Assembly (NCBI GenBank): GCA_947074135.1
Contig: CAMTOL010000010.1
Location: 1-21,708 of the forward strand
Direction of reading: 5' to 3'
DNA from: an uncultured Rikenellaceae bacterium
GTDB lineage: Bacteria; Bacteroidota; Bacteroidia; Bacteroidales; Rikenellaceae
Length of the DNA stretch: 21,708 bases
Both the position numbers and the translations under genes were made by a program. Below, piece by piece: positions 1 through 8,622 of this stretch. Position 1 is the stretch's first letter. Each line of letters opens with the position of its first letter. The notes below the pieces were generated by a model. That model was not told where the DNA came from. It was given only the letters and a program-made list of their open reading frames with translations, and did not search any database.

Positions 1-159
1 AAAAATAATCGCATTAATAGCCTTAATAAAACCACCTAAGGTATTAATACGACGAATAAAAAAGTTATTCAATGAAGCTCTTTTATTCGTATCAAAAGAA
101 TAAGATAGTAATTGAAAAACAACAATCAATATAATGCAAATAATAATAATATCTTTCAT
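1..159 (-). CDS. Partial hypothetical protein with N-terminal membrane segment
   Basis: This is an open frame of 53 codons that starts at ATG (157-159) and is still open at the left edge of the window, so only the N-terminus is seen. Residues 3-20 (IIIICIILIVVFQLLSYS) form one very hydrophobic stretch, read as a signal anchor or first membrane helix. After it comes a polar, basic segment with an RR pair and then LGGFIKAINAII, possibly amphipathic or a second membrane region. I do not recognise the family. Support for a real gene comes from the clean start, the open frame to the edge and a good Bacteroidota promoter motif upstream at 329-360, which implies a leader of roughly 165 bases. The alternative is a chance open frame in AT-rich DNA. 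Confidence 0.45.
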   Translation of the reverse strand, partial: MKDIIIICIILIVVFQLLSYSFDTNKRASLNNFFIRRINTLGGFIKAINAIIF

Positions 160-328
160 TTGCAAAAAGGTATTACAATAATAAAAATCAAACACCACAT
201 ACAAACAGACCAAAATCTTACTTTACATTGCATTTTAATTTTCAGCGATAAAAAAGAATTTCTACAATAATTTTAATAACTATAGTAAAAACATTATTAC
301 TAAAGACAACAAATCAAAACTTCGACTG

Positions 329-360
329 CAAATATACATCTTAATCTCAAAACTAGCAAA
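329..360 (-). promoter_or_regulatory. Bacteroidota-type promoter for the partial gene at the left edge
   Basis: On the minus strand, TTTG (357-360) and TATATTTG (329-336) are separated by 20 bases. This matches the known Bacteroidota primary sigma consensus of TTTG, about 19-21 bases, TAnnTTTG. It points left toward the start codon at 159, giving a leader of about 165 bases. The stretch from 160 to 505 is otherwise very AT-rich and shows no other gene that I can support. Confidence 0.5.
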
Positions 361-505
361 TTTTAATCCAAAAAACTTATTAAATCAACAGAGAATTAGT
401 AAAAAATACGGAGGAAAGCTAGATAAAGCATAATATAGCATTAATACATATTATATATAAACAATTAAACAACATATCAATATATAACATTGTAATACTT
501 GACAA

Positions 506-537
506 AAAAAAGAGGCATTAGATTAATACCTCTTTTT
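506..537 (-). terminator. Rho-independent terminator after tRNA-Leu
   Basis: AGAGG (511-515) pairs with CCTCT (529-533), and ATTA (517-520) pairs with TAAT (524-527) across one C/A mismatch, with a GAT loop. On the minus strand the stem is followed by a run of T (complement of the A-run 504-510), directly after the tRNA 3' end at 547. The T-run 533-537 on the plus strand makes it potentially bidirectional. Confidence 0.8.
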
Positions 538-546
538 GTTGCTTAG

Positions 547-628
547 TGCGGATGAAGGGACTCGAACCCCCACGCCTCTCGGCACCAGATCCTAAGTCTG
601 GCGTGGCTACCAATTACACCACATCCGC
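547..628 (-). tRNA. tRNA-Leu (anticodon UAG)
   Basis: The 82 bases fold as a class II tRNA with a long variable arm. The acceptor stem pairs GCGGATG (complement of 622-628) with CATCCGC (complement of 548-554), with A as the discriminator base. The anticodon stem pairs CCAGA with TCTGG around the loop CTTAGGA, giving anticodon TAG, which decodes CUA and other CUN leucine codons. The T arm carries GGTTCGAGTCC. The 3' CCA is not encoded, as is common in this phylum, so it must be added by nucleotidyltransferase. The gene has its own promoter (651-681) and terminator (506-537). Confidence 0.96.
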
Positions 629-650
629 AGTTTATTGCTCTTAGGAGCGA

Positions 651-681
651 CAAAGATAATACCTTTTTGTAAACTACCAAA
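651..681 (-). promoter_or_regulatory. Promoter of tRNA-Leu
   Basis: On the minus strand, TTTG (678-681), a 19-base spacer and TATCTTTG (651-658) match the Bacteroidota promoter consensus. The -7 element lies 22 bases upstream of the mature tRNA 5' end at 628, leaving a short 5' leader for RNase P to remove. It lies between the tRNA and the 3' end of folB, so the tRNA is probably transcribed independently of folB. Confidence 0.7.
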
Positions 682-697
682 ACTTTTTCGCAAAAAA

Positions 698-1066
698 CTA
701 AAAGAATTTTCTAGATGCCGACAAAGTAACCCCAACCGAGGCAATATCACCACCCAGAGGCGGGGTAATTTTTCTCAACACAATCTCAATTGATGTAATC
801 ACACCATAAGTATCGAAGAGCACCGACATAATACGTTTAGCAACGTGTTCAACTGTCCGAGAGGTGACGCTCATTTGAGCAGCAACCAAAGCATAGACAT
901 CGAGATAATTAACTGCATCTTCGACCATATCTGAATTCAAAACAGCAGAAACATCATAAGTGTAGCTCAAATCGACCTCAAATCGACCTCCTACGCGTTG
1001 CTCCACTGCATAGCAACCGTGAGATGCATAAAAACGCATCGTATTAAGTGTTATTTTAGCTTCCAT
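698..1066 (-). CDS. folB: Dihydroneopterin aldolase
   Basis: This protein of 122 residues cleaves 7,8-dihydroneopterin to 6-hydroxymethyl-7,8-dihydropterin and glycolaldehyde, a cytoplasmic step of folate synthesis. Family marks are the opening ITLNTMRFYASHGCYAVEQ with Glu22, the segment TVEHVAKRIM near residues 71-80, and the C-terminal IEIVLRK then SVGVTLS, with Lys99 at the position of the family's catalytic lysine. The length fits the usual 115-125 residues. The frame stays open for 65 more codons upstream, but that part runs into glnS and is unlike the family, so I chose the ATG at 1066. The gene is divergent from glnS with 66 bases between. A TATATTTG motif at 1074-1081 would give an almost leaderless mRNA, but I see no matching TTTG element. 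Confidence 0.92.
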   Translation of the reverse strand: MEAKITLNTMRFYASHGCYAVEQRVGGRFEVDLSYTYDVSAVLNSDMVEDAVNYLDVYALVAAQMSVTSRTVEHVAKRIMSVLFDTYGVITSIEIVLRKITPPLGGDIASVGVTLSASRKFF

Positions 1067-1073
1067 AATGATA

Positions 1074-1081
1074 CAAATATA
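1074..1081 (-). promoter_or_regulatory. Possible -7 element for folB
   Basis: TATATTTG on the minus strand matches TAnnTTTG and sits 7 bases before the folB ATG. No TTTG is found at the expected distance upstream, so this is a weak call. On the other strand TAACTTTG (1093-1100), 32 bases before the glnS start, is an equally partial candidate for glnS. Confidence 0.3.
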
Positions 1082-1092
1082 CAAAAAATGAG

Positions 1093-1100
1093 TAACTTTG
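1093..1100 (+). promoter_or_regulatory. Possible -7 element for glnS-dsbD
   Basis: TAACTTTG matches the TAnnTTTG consensus and lies in the 66-base divergent gap with folB, 32 bases before the glnS ATG. There is no recognisable TTTG at the expected upstream spacing, so only half of the promoter is supported. Confidence 0.3.
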
Positions 1101-1132
1101 TAAATTGCTATGAATATTTTTAAGTAAAAACG

Positions 1133-2764
1133 ATGGAAAATACTATTACAGAAAAACTTAACTTCATTGAGGAGATTATAGAAAGCTCTATTGCAGCTGG
1201 GGAAAAACGTGTTCACACTCGCTTTCCTCCAGAGCCAAACGGCTATCTGCACATAGGTCACGCCAAGAGTATATGTCTTAATTTTGGGCTCGCAAAAAAA
1301 TACAACGGCAAGTGTAACCTTCGTTTCGACGACACAAACCCTGTCAAAGAGGATGTTGAGTACGTTGACTCAATTAAAGAGGATATCAACTGGCTTGGTT
1401 TCAAGTGGGACAGCGAACACTACGCTTCTGACTATTTCGAACAACTTTACGACTGGGCTGTTGAACTAATCAAAAAAGGATTGGCCTATGTTGACGACCA
1501 AACCCAAGAGGAGATTCGTCAAACTCGCGGTACAGTCCAAACCCCAGGAACTAACTCGCCATACAGAGATAGAAGCGTGGAGGAGAACCTCGACCTATTT
1601 GCTCGTATGCGTGCAGGTGAGTTCAAAGATGGCGATAAAGTGCTTCGTGCAAAAGTAGATATGAGCCATCCAAATATGTTGATGCGCGACCCATTGATGT
1701 ACCGCATTATCCACACTGAACACCACCGCACTGGCGATAAATGGTGCATCTACCCAATGTACGACTATGCACATGGTCAGAGCGACTCGCTAGAGAAAAT
1801 CACTCACTCGATTTGCACACTAGAGTTTGATGTTCACCGTCCGCTCTACGACTGGTTTATTGAACAGTTAGCTATTTTCCCATCTCATCAATACGAGTTT
1901 GCACGTCTAAACATCAACTACACAGTGATGAGCAAGCGCAAACTGCTGCAACTAGTCAAAGAGAACTATGTTAACGGCTGGGACGATCCTCGAATGCCAA
2001 CCATTTGTGGACTTCGTGCTCGTGGCTACACTCCTGCTTCAATTCGATTATTTGCAGAAAAAGTTGGAGTTGCTAAACGTGACAACATCATCGACCTAGG
2101 GCTGTTGGAGTGGTGCCTAAGAGAGGATTTGAACAAGATTGCCGAACGTCGTATGGCCGTTCTCGATCCTATCAAAGTGACAATTTCGAACTACGAAGGC
2201 GAAGAGGATATTGAGTGCGTTAACAACCCCGAAGATGAGGGAGCAGGTAAACGCAACGTTAAATTTGGCAACGAACTCTACATCGAGCGTGATGATTTTA
2301 TGGAGAACCCTCCTAAAAAATACTTCCGACTTCAACCAGGTGGCGAGGTCCGTTTGCGCTATGGCTATATTATTAAGTGCGACGAGGTGCTAAAAGATGC
2401 CGAAGGTAATGTTATTGAACTGATATGTTCATACGACAAAGATTCGGCTCACGGAGGTAGCTCTGACGGACGTAAAGTTAAAGGTATTATCCACTGGGTT
2501 AACGCTAAGGAGGCAGTCAAAGCGGAGGTTAAACTCTTCGACAGACTATTCTGCAACGAAGATCCTGAAGAAGGAGGCAACTTCTTGGATAACCTAAACC
2601 CAGATTCTCTGAAAGTTGTAACAGCTTACTGCGAACCATCGCTAATCGAGGCCGAAGCAGGAGCAAAATTCCAGTTCGAACGCCTAGGCTACTTCGTGCG
2701 CACCAAAGAGGGATTCAACAAAGCAGTCGGGCTAAAAGATAGCTGGGCAAAACAAAATAAATAA
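1133..2764 (+). CDS. glnS: Glutaminyl-tRNA synthetase
   Basis: This class I aminoacyl-tRNA synthetase of 543 residues charges tRNA-Gln with glutamine in the cytoplasm. [17 protein letters not shown] places the HIGH motif at residues 40-43. [11 protein letters not shown] follows in the Rossmann fold, and VMSKRKL at about 265-271 is the GlnRS form of the KMSKS loop. The C-terminal third matches the two-beta-barrel anticodon-binding region. Length is close to the 554 residues of the E. coli enzyme, and the N-terminus ([14 protein letters not shown] before VHTRFPPEP) aligns with it, which supports the ATG at 1133. Encoding GlnRS implies direct glutaminylation rather than sole reliance on the GatCAB amidation route. 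The stop is followed after 14 bases by dsbD, so the two are probably cotranscribed. Confidence 0.97.
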   Translation: MENTITEKLNFIEEIIESSIAAGEKRVHTRFPPEPNGYLHIGHAKSICLNFGLAKKYNGKCNLRFDDTNPVKEDVEYVDSIKEDINWLGFKWDSEHYASDYFEQLYDWAVELIKKGLAYVDDQTQEEIRQTRGTVQTPGTNSPYRDRSVEENLDLFARMRAGEFKDGDKVLRAKVDMSHPNMLMRDPLMYRIIHTEHHRTGDKWCIYPMYDYAHGQSDSLEKITHSICTLEFDVHRPLYDWFIEQLAIFPSHQYEFARLNINYTVMSKRKLLQLVKENYVNGWDDPRMPTICGLRARGYTPASIRLFAEKVGVAKRDNIIDLGLLEWCLREDLNKIAERRMAVLDPIKVTISNYEGEEDIECVNNPEDEGAGKRNVKFGNELYIERDDFMENPPKKYFRLQPGGEVRLRYGYIIKCDEVLKDAEGNVIELICSYDKDSAHGGSSDGRKVKGIIHWVNAKEAVKAEVKLFDRLFCNEDPEEGGNFLDNLNPDSLKVVTAYCEPSLIEAEAGAKFQFERLGYFVRTKEGFNKAVGLKDSWAKQNK

Positions 2765-2778
2765 TTAAAATAAAATAA

Positions 2779-4848
2779 ATGAGAAAGATTTTTGCGACAG
2801 TCGTAGCATTATTTGCGATTTTAACAGCGACTGCACAAATTGAGAACCCAGTTACTTGGAACTTTAAAGTAGTTGGCAATGAGTTGCACATCACAGCAAC
2901 AACCGACGCGCCTTGGCATATGTACGACCTTGGACCTTACAGCGGTGGTCCAAATGCCACTGCGTTTAGTTTCAAACTACCACAAGGTGTTACGCTTGAT
3001 GGCGATATTGTGGAGTTAGACAAGCCTGAACGTAAGATGGATGATATTTTCGGCATGAAGATTGGGGTCTATGGCGAAAAGTCTCGATTTGTTCAGAAGT
3101 TCAACAACGCAACAGACAAAGAAGCACAAATTGCGCTCACAATTGAGTGGCAGGTGTGCGACGACAGCTCTTGTCTGCCTCCAGACGACTACGACCACAC
3201 ATTTAAAATAGCTCCAACAACAAAAACTATCGCCACTGACGATGTTCAGAGTGGAATACCAGCTGCAGTAGATCCTAACGGCGAAATGATTGTTGACGAT
3301 GCTATAATGGTTGATGCTCAAGAGAGTACTTCGACTGAGCTTAACGATTCGTACGTCAAAACCGAGCAAAAATCGTTATGGGCGGTTATTATAGAGGCTA
3401 TTTTGTGGGGATTTGCGGCACTGTTGACTCCCTGCGTATTCCCTATGGTGCCTATGACTGTTAGCTTCTTTATCAAAGGCAGTGGCAGTAAGGCTAAGGG
3501 TCGATTCAACGCAATGGTTTACGGTGTTTCGATTGTTGCTCTCTACACACTTCCAATTGCTGCAATTATTGCTATCAGCTATTTTGGCGGTGGCGAGGCG
3601 GTAACGGCTGACATCTTCAACTGGTTGGCAACTCACTGGGTGCCTAATATTTTGTTCTTCCTTATCTTTATGATATTTGCAGCTTCGTTTTTCGGCGCTT
3701 TCGAGATTACAATGCCCTCTAAATTAGTCAATAAAAGCGACACTGCTGCGGATAAAGGTGGGTTGATTGGCGTATTTTTTATGGCGATGACACTAGTACT
3801 AGTATCATTTAGCTGTACTGGTCCAATTGTAGGGACAATTCTTGTAAAATCGACTCAAGGCGAAGTTTGGGAACCAATTATCACTATGATAGCTTTTTCG
3901 GCTGCCTTCGCGCTACCTTTCACCCTCTTTGCACTCTTCCCATCGCTGCTCAAAAACGTACCAAAAGCGGGTGGTTGGTTGAACTCAGTAAAGGTTGTAC
4001 TTGGTTTCATAGAGTTGGCACTTGGTCTGAAATTCCTTTCGGTTGCCGACCAGACATACCACTGGGGGCTACTCGACAGAGAGGTTTATCTCGCTCTTTG
4101 GATTGTGATTTTCACACTTATGGGACTGTATCTGCTTGGAAAACTACGTTTTGCTCACGACTCTGAAACAAAACATATTTCGTTTAAAAGACTATTCTTT
4201 GCAATCATAACATTCTCGTTTGTAGTCTATATGATACCAGGTATGTGGGGGGCTCCGCTCAAAGCACTTAGCGGTTACCTACCTCCAGTTGCAACTATGG
4301 ATTTCGACTTAACAAAGAACAGAGGTGCTGCTGTTGGCGGTGGAACCACTCTTGATTTAAGCAAAATAAAGGGCGGAAAGCCTAAATATTCAGACTTTTT
4401 GCACCTACCTCACGGACTTGAAGGCTTCTTCGATTTCGAGGAGGGTATGGAGTATGCAAAAGCAGTTGGCAAACCAGTATTCTTGGACTTCACAGGTCAC
4501 GGTTGTGTGAATTGTCGTGAAATGGAGGCAAATGTTTGGAGTGACCCCGCAGTTCTCAATATTTTGAACAAAGATTATGTAATTGTTGCGCTCTACGTTG
4601 ACGACAAAAAAGAGCTGCCAGAAGATCAATGGATTGTTGACAGCAAGGGAAAAACACAAAAGAGCATAGGTAAGATTAATGCTGCTTGGCAGATTAACCG
4701 TTTTGGTATCAATGCACAGCCATACTATGTACTACTAGACCCACGCACTGACGAGATGTTGGTTTCTCCTCGTGCTTACAGCCTTGACGTTGCAGGATTT
4801 GTACGTTTCCTAGAAGAGGGCGTTACAGTTTACAACAAGGCTTTATAG
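2779..4848 (+). CDS. dsbD: Thiol:disulfide interchange protein DsbD-like (three-domain)
   Basis: This inner-membrane protein of 689 residues passes electrons from cytoplasmic thioredoxin to periplasmic thiols. Residues 1-20 are a signal peptide (MRKIFATVVALFAILTATAQ). Residues about 21-150 form the periplasmic DsbD-alpha-like domain with Cys127 and Cys132 (CDDSSCLPP). A hydrophobic core of about eight helices follows, with Cys219 in TPCVFPMVP and Cys346 in SFSCTGP, the pair expected to relay electrons. The C-terminal thioredoxin-like domain carries Cys576-Val-Asn-Cys579 in GHGCVNCREME. All three cysteine pairs are present, so the protein looks functional. It is longer than E. coli DsbD (565), partly through a linker at about 150-195. 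It starts 14 bases after glnS and ends before the terminator at 4870-4913. Confidence 0.94.
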   Translation: MRKIFATVVALFAILTATAQIENPVTWNFKVVGNELHITATTDAPWHMYDLGPYSGGPNATAFSFKLPQGVTLDGDIVELDKPERKMDDIFGMKIGVYGEKSRFVQKFNNATDKEAQIALTIEWQVCDDSSCLPPDDYDHTFKIAPTTKTIATDDVQSGIPAAVDPNGEMIVDDAIMVDAQESTSTELNDSYVKTEQKSLWAVIIEAILWGFAALLTPCVFPMVPMTVSFFIKGSGSKAKGRFNAMVYGVSIVALYTLPIAAIIAISYFGGGEAVTADIFNWLATHWVPNILFFLIFMIFAASFFGAFEITMPSKLVNKSDTAADKGGLIGVFFMAMTLVLVSFSCTGPIVGTILVKSTQGEVWEPIITMIAFSAAFALPFTLFALFPSLLKNVPKAGGWLNSVKVVLGFIELALGLKFLSVADQTYHWGLLDREVYLALWIVIFTLMGLYLLGKLRFAHDSETKHISFKRLFFAIITFSFVVYMIPGMWGAPLKALSGYLPPVATMDFDLTKNRGAAVGGGTTLDLSKIKGGKPKYSDFLHLPHGLEGFFDFEEGMEYAKAVGKPVFLDFTGHGCVNCREMEANVWSDPAVLNILNKDYVIVALYVDDKKELPEDQWIVDSKGKTQKSIGKINAAWQINRFGINAQPYYVLLDPRTDEMLVSPRAYSLDVAGFVRFLEEGVTVYNKAL

Positions 4849-4869
4849 TTCACATCTATTTATCACAAT

Positions 4870-4913
4870 AAAAAAGCGTTCGGAGGTTTCGACCCACCCG
4901 AACGCTTTTTTTT
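4870..4913. terminator. Bidirectional terminator between dsbD and the aminopeptidase gene
   Basis: GCGTTCGG (4876-4883) pairs with CCGAACGC (4898-4905). An A-run precedes the stem (4870-4875) and a T-run follows it (4906-4913), so the hairpin has a U-tract on either strand. It serves the convergent genes dsbD (plus, ends 4848) and the aminopeptidase gene (minus, ends 4932). The loop contains a further GGT/ACC pairing. Confidence 0.9.
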
Positions 4914-4931
4914 AATAGAGTAGTAGCTTGA

Positions 4932-6335
4932 TTAACTGTTAATAAAACTCTCAACCTCGTCGATTTGAAGCGGAGGACGTTCATCGCCAAGCTCCCTGCA
5001 ACCACCTTCGGTAATCAAAATATCGTTCTCCAAACGACAGCCACCAAAACCAAAATACTCACGAACCTTATCAAAATTGATAAACTCGGCGCATTTACCT
5101 TCACTCTGCCACTTATCGACCAATGCAGGAATAAAGTAAATACCCGGCTCAACAGTTAACACGTGCCCAACCTTAAGCTCTTTGCCCATACGGAGCGATG
5201 CCAAACCAGGAATTGTGCTACGCTGAACACTCTTATTGTAACCAACAAATTTCTCGCCCAAGTCCTCCATATCGTGAACATCAAGACCGAGTTGGTGACC
5301 TAGTCCGTGGGGCATCAGAAGTGCTTGAGCACCTACCATAACCGCATCTTCGGTATTACCTTTGAGAAGCCCAATAGCCTTCAGTCCATCTACCATACCC
5401 ATTGCAACATCAATCTGAACGCTTTGGTTAGTAATACCAGGCTTTGATTTCTGCTGACCAGTAATAATAGCGTTATAAACAATTTGATAGATATCGCGTT
5501 GACGAGACGAGAATTTGCCATTTACAGGCATTGTACGAGTAAAGTCTGAGCAGTAATTCATCACATTCTCAGCACCAGAATCAACTAGAAACAATCTACC
5601 GTCAGTCAATATACCATCGTGACTATGATTGTGGAGCGTTTCGCCATTTTGCGACACAATTGAATGAAACGACACACCCTTGCCATATTTTAGAGCAATC
5701 CCTTCGATTTGACCAGCAACTTCGCGCTCAGTTACACCAGGGCGACACATCTTCATTGCAGTTCTGTGCATCATATTGCCAATATTACACGCTTCATCAA
5801 TTTGAGCAATCTCCTCAATAGTTTTAATCTCGCGCTGCGCAACAACAGCCTCAATTAATGGAGTTGAGATATGATTTACAACATCGTCAAATGGTATTGA
5901 AAGCATCGAAGCAACGATTTGTCGGTTGTGAGCTCTATATGGAGGCAAGTAGTGAACTTTTCTAGTTTGAGAAGTGGCTTTTTTAACATCTGATGCAAGT
6001 GCAGCAAAATCTTTAGCATTTTCAACACCAACAGTTAGACCTTGCTCAGCAACAGATGACTGAGGACCCATCCAAATAAAATCATCTACAGTGTAATCAT
6101 TGCCATAGAGCGTATCACTATCAGCATCAATGTCGATAATAGCAGCGAGGTCGTGTCTATCTAGACCAAAATAGTAGAGAAAAGTACTATCCTGGCGCAT
6201 ATGGTAGGTATTACCATAGTAGTTACGAGGAGCTTCAGCGTTGCCAATAAGCACAGCTATCCCACTCTGACCATTTTCGCGCAGTAAACGTCTAAGTTCT
6301 GAGCGTCTTAGTGCATAAGTTTGTTTTGAGAACAT
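4932..6335 (-). CDS. pepP: Xaa-Pro aminopeptidase (aminopeptidase P, M24B)
   Basis: This protein of 467 residues removes the N-terminal residue from peptides with proline in position two. Residues 1-150 are the AMP_N domain (MFSKQTYALRRSELRRLL, then YYGNTYHMRQDSTFLYYFG). The rest is a pita-bread catalytic domain with all five dimetal ligands: Asp252 (VDSGAE), Asp264 (SDFTRT), His347 (GLGHQLG), Glu396 (TVEPGIYF) and Glu436 (RLENDI). His354 is a likely proton shuttle. Length matches long Bacteroidota aminopeptidase P proteins. There is no signal peptide, so it is probably cytoplasmic. It lies downstream of the sus-like operon but has its own promoter (6381-6411) and is separated from it by a strong terminator. 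It may help degrade imported peptides, but that is inference. Confidence 0.94.
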   Translation of the reverse strand: MFSKQTYALRRSELRRLLRENGQSGIAVLIGNAEAPRNYYGNTYHMRQDSTFLYYFGLDRHDLAAIIDIDADSDTLYGNDYTVDDFIWMGPQSSVAEQGLTVGVENAKDFAALASDVKKATSQTRKVHYLPPYRAHNRQIVASMLSIPFDDVVNHISTPLIEAVVAQREIKTIEEIAQIDEACNIGNMMHRTAMKMCRPGVTEREVAGQIEGIALKYGKGVSFHSIVSQNGETLHNHSHDGILTDGRLFLVDSGAENVMNYCSDFTRTMPVNGKFSSRQRDIYQIVYNAIITGQQKSKPGITNQSVQIDVAMGMVDGLKAIGLLKGNTEDAVMVGAQALLMPHGLGHQLGLDVHDMEDLGEKFVGYNKSVQRSTIPGLASLRMGKELKVGHVLTVEPGIYFIPALVDKWQSEGKCAEFINFDKVREYFGFGGCRLENDILITEGGCRELGDERPPLQIDEVESFINS

Positions 6336-6380
6336 TATTTATGGTTTTAAAATTATTGATTTCATAGAAAAGTTACTCTA

Positions 6381-6411
6381 CAAATCTAGTAAAAAAAGAG
6401 GAGAAAACAAG
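6381..6411 (-). promoter_or_regulatory. Promoter of the aminopeptidase gene
   Basis: On the minus strand, CTTG (complement of 6408-6411), 19 bases, then TAGATTTG (6381-6388) fit the Bacteroidota consensus with one mismatch in the upstream element. The leader to the ATG at 6335 would be about 40 bases. The motif lies just downstream of the terminator at 6424-6451, so the gene is set apart from the sus-like operon. Confidence 0.55.
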
Positions 6412-6423
6412 CGGATATAACAC

Positions 6424-6451
6424 AAAAAAGGGTGGAGAGAACTCTCCACCC
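6424..6451 (-). terminator. Rho-independent terminator of the susC-susD-lipoprotein operon
   Basis: GGGTGGAGAG (6430-6439) and CTCTCCACCC (6442-6451) form a 10-base perfect inverted repeat separated by AA. On the minus strand it is followed by six T (complement of 6424-6429). It lies about 65 bases past the stop of the lipoprotein gene at 6515. Confidence 0.93.
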
Positions 6452-6514
6452 TAAGATAACTAAGTATCGACAATGATATGTTTAAAATCAAACTATATCA
6501 TTTGAACGTACTAT

Positions 6515-8590
6515 TTACATTTCAATGCTTTGTCCAATACCTTCAAGGATATTACCTCTGCTAGTCTCAAATTTAGAAACATTAGAAGTATTGACTGTTT
6601 TAGCAGGTGTAGCAGCTTTAGCTTTAACTACTGTGCTAACTTGACTAGCATTAATAAATGGTACACTAACTTCAGATCTAGTAGTAATAGAAGCAGCTAT
6701 AGCAGAGTTAGCCAAATAAGCTGGTGCATAAGCAACCGGTGCTCCTGAAGCAGGAGACTTAGGACCATAGTAGTTGTAATTGATTGCTAGTGAACCTGCA
6801 GAACCAGCAGAATAGATAAATCCATTCAATGGGTTAGGGTTACTTGGGTAGTCAACCAGAGCAAGTTTATTGTTAGTTTTAACAATACCACCTACAACGT
6901 AACCATCTCCAGAATAAACAGTTTTAGTGCTAGCATCTGCAAAACCTGTTAGGAAAGAAATAGAATAAGATCCAAAAGCTTGTGCATTTTGACTAAAGAA
7001 ATACATATAGCCATTATACCACTCAGCAATAACCTCATCACTGTATCTCGATGGATCCATACCTGATAAACCTTTAACTATGAAAGCTTCAAATCCGTTA
7101 CCGCTAGCGTCAGTCATTATACCAGCATCAGTAATAGTTACTGGCATTTCGTACTCAATACCATCGTTAAAGTAGTTTTTAGCTGTCATAATGAAAGTAC
7201 CAACATAACTTGCTTTAGTAACACCTTTCAAATCATCAACTGAATATTCTTCAGGGAACGAAGTCGCAGTGTAAACTTCATTGAAATCGCCAAATAGGAA
7301 CTCAATGTTACCAGCAGCATCTTTAGTATAGATACGAACTGTTACTGTGAAAGTAGGAAGCTTATCATCTCCAATCGAAACACTACCTTTTCTGATTTCA
7401 TAATACACTGGCGAACCAAATATCTGCAAACCAGTTTCTTGTGGACTATCAAGTTTCGAAATCTCAGAATCATTAGTAAGATCTGCAACTGCATCAGAGA
7501 TAAACGCTAAACCGAAACCATCAGTGAAATAGTCAGCAAGGTAATAAACTTGATCTTTTGCGTTGTATCCAAGTTTTTGAGTAAATGAAACTGGAGTAAC
7601 ACCATCATTAGAGAAGATCATAGATTTAGCCTCACCACCGTAAAGAAGACTATACTTCAAAGTATTGTAGTCAGTTGTCATATATCTCTCGTCAAGATAG
7701 ATCATATTCTCTTTACAATAGTACCAACCACCAGATTGGTAGTTAGGCATATTAATCAAGAGAGTTCTCTCAGGAAATACGAACGTTTTAGTATTTACAT
7801 TAAATTCACCAGCTGATTCCAAAGTAGAACCATTGAAGTTAGGATAAAATCCAGCAATAGAGATTGAACCATAACCCCGGTCAAGACCCATTTGTTGAGC
7901 AGCTACAGTAGCATATCTGATACCAGCAGCCTCGTCTTTCCAGCCATCAGTTTCGCAATCAATAACAAGGTTGTAATCCTTATCAGTAAACCAATCACCT
8001 GGATCATTGTAAGGATATTTTTCACCGAAAGGAGCTACCATACGATAAATCTCTTTACCTTCTTGTTTTTGCATTTTAACTTTACGAAGTAAAGGAGATT
8101 CTAGACTCCAGAAAGTTGACATAAAGTTTTCAGAATACCAAGAAACAGTAGTGATGTCGTTCCACACAATTGGATTAGGTAAAATAGCATCAAAGTTGAT
8201 GCTTTGTACACCATAAGGAGTAACATCATTAGAAAGTGCCAATTCGAATGGGTATGTTTGGTCCATTACAACATCAGCGATATCGTAAGAGATACTCAAA
8301 ACAGCTTTATCCGAACCCGCAGCGAAAGAAACACTTGAAGGAACGTTGAAAATTGCATTGGCAACAGAAGTTACACCAACAACAACTGCATCAGTTGTCT
8401 TGCCACGAAGAACATTTACCTCGATAATTCCAGAATCATTGATCTCAACCTTCGATGGCGCTTTTGAATCGAAGAAAACTTCCGCACCATCAACCTTAGG
8501 AGCAGGATCATACGCTGGAGCACTCTCTTTACAAGAGACCATACCAACGATTGCCGCTACTAGCAATGTATAAAATATTTTTTTCATCAT
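6515..8590 (-). CDS. Outer-membrane lipoprotein of a SusC/SusD locus
   Basis: This lipoprotein of 691 residues is the third gene of the operon, where SusE/SusF-type surface binding proteins usually sit. A signal peptide ends in a lipobox VGMVSC with Cys20 as the lipidation site, followed by KESAPAYDP. Charged residues after the Cys fit surface export in Bacteroidota, though the signal is not strong. Residues about 45-135 look like a beta-sandwich of the Calx-beta or BACON kind (KVEINDSGIIEVNVLRG, then AVLSISYDIADV). The long remainder is rich in aromatic, Asn, Gly and Ser residues, as in beta-rich binding proteins. I see no catalytic motif and do not recognise a named family. It starts 32 bases after susD, and ATG codons at 8590 and 8587 are both possible. 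It probably binds the ligand that SusC/D import. Confidence 0.85.
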   Translation of the reverse strand: MMKKIFYTLLVAAIVGMVSCKESAPAYDPAPKVDGAEVFFDSKAPSKVEINDSGIIEVNVLRGKTTDAVVVGVTSVANAIFNVPSSVSFAAGSDKAVLSISYDIADVVMDQTYPFELALSNDVTPYGVQSINFDAILPNPIVWNDITTVSWYSENFMSTFWSLESPLLRKVKMQKQEGKEIYRMVAPFGEKYPYNDPGDWFTDKDYNLVIDCETDGWKDEAAGIRYATVAAQQMGLDRGYGSISIAGFYPNFNGSTLESAGEFNVNTKTFVFPERTLLINMPNYQSGGWYYCKENMIYLDERYMTTDYNTLKYSLLYGGEAKSMIFSNDGVTPVSFTQKLGYNAKDQVYYLADYFTDGFGLAFISDAVADLTNDSEISKLDSPQETGLQIFGSPVYYEIRKGSVSIGDDKLPTFTVTVRIYTKDAAGNIEFLFGDFNEVYTATSFPEEYSVDDLKGVTKASYVGTFIMTAKNYFNDGIEYEMPVTITDAGIMTDASGNGFEAFIVKGLSGMDPSRYSDEVIAEWYNGYMYFFSQNAQAFGSYSISFLTGFADASTKTVYSGDGYVVGGIVKTNNKLALVDYPSNPNPLNGFIYSAGSAGSLAINYNYYGPKSPASGAPVAYAPAYLANSAIAASITTRSEVSVPFINASQVSTVVKAKAATPAKTVNTSNVSKFETSRGNILEGIGQSIEM

Positions 8591-8622
8591 TATATCAAAA
8601 TTTATTCAATTTACAACTATTC

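Noticed and set aside
1067..1261. A longer folB start inside glnS
   Set aside because: The 65 extra residues overlap glnS antisense and do not resemble the family; ATG at 1066 gives the normal length.
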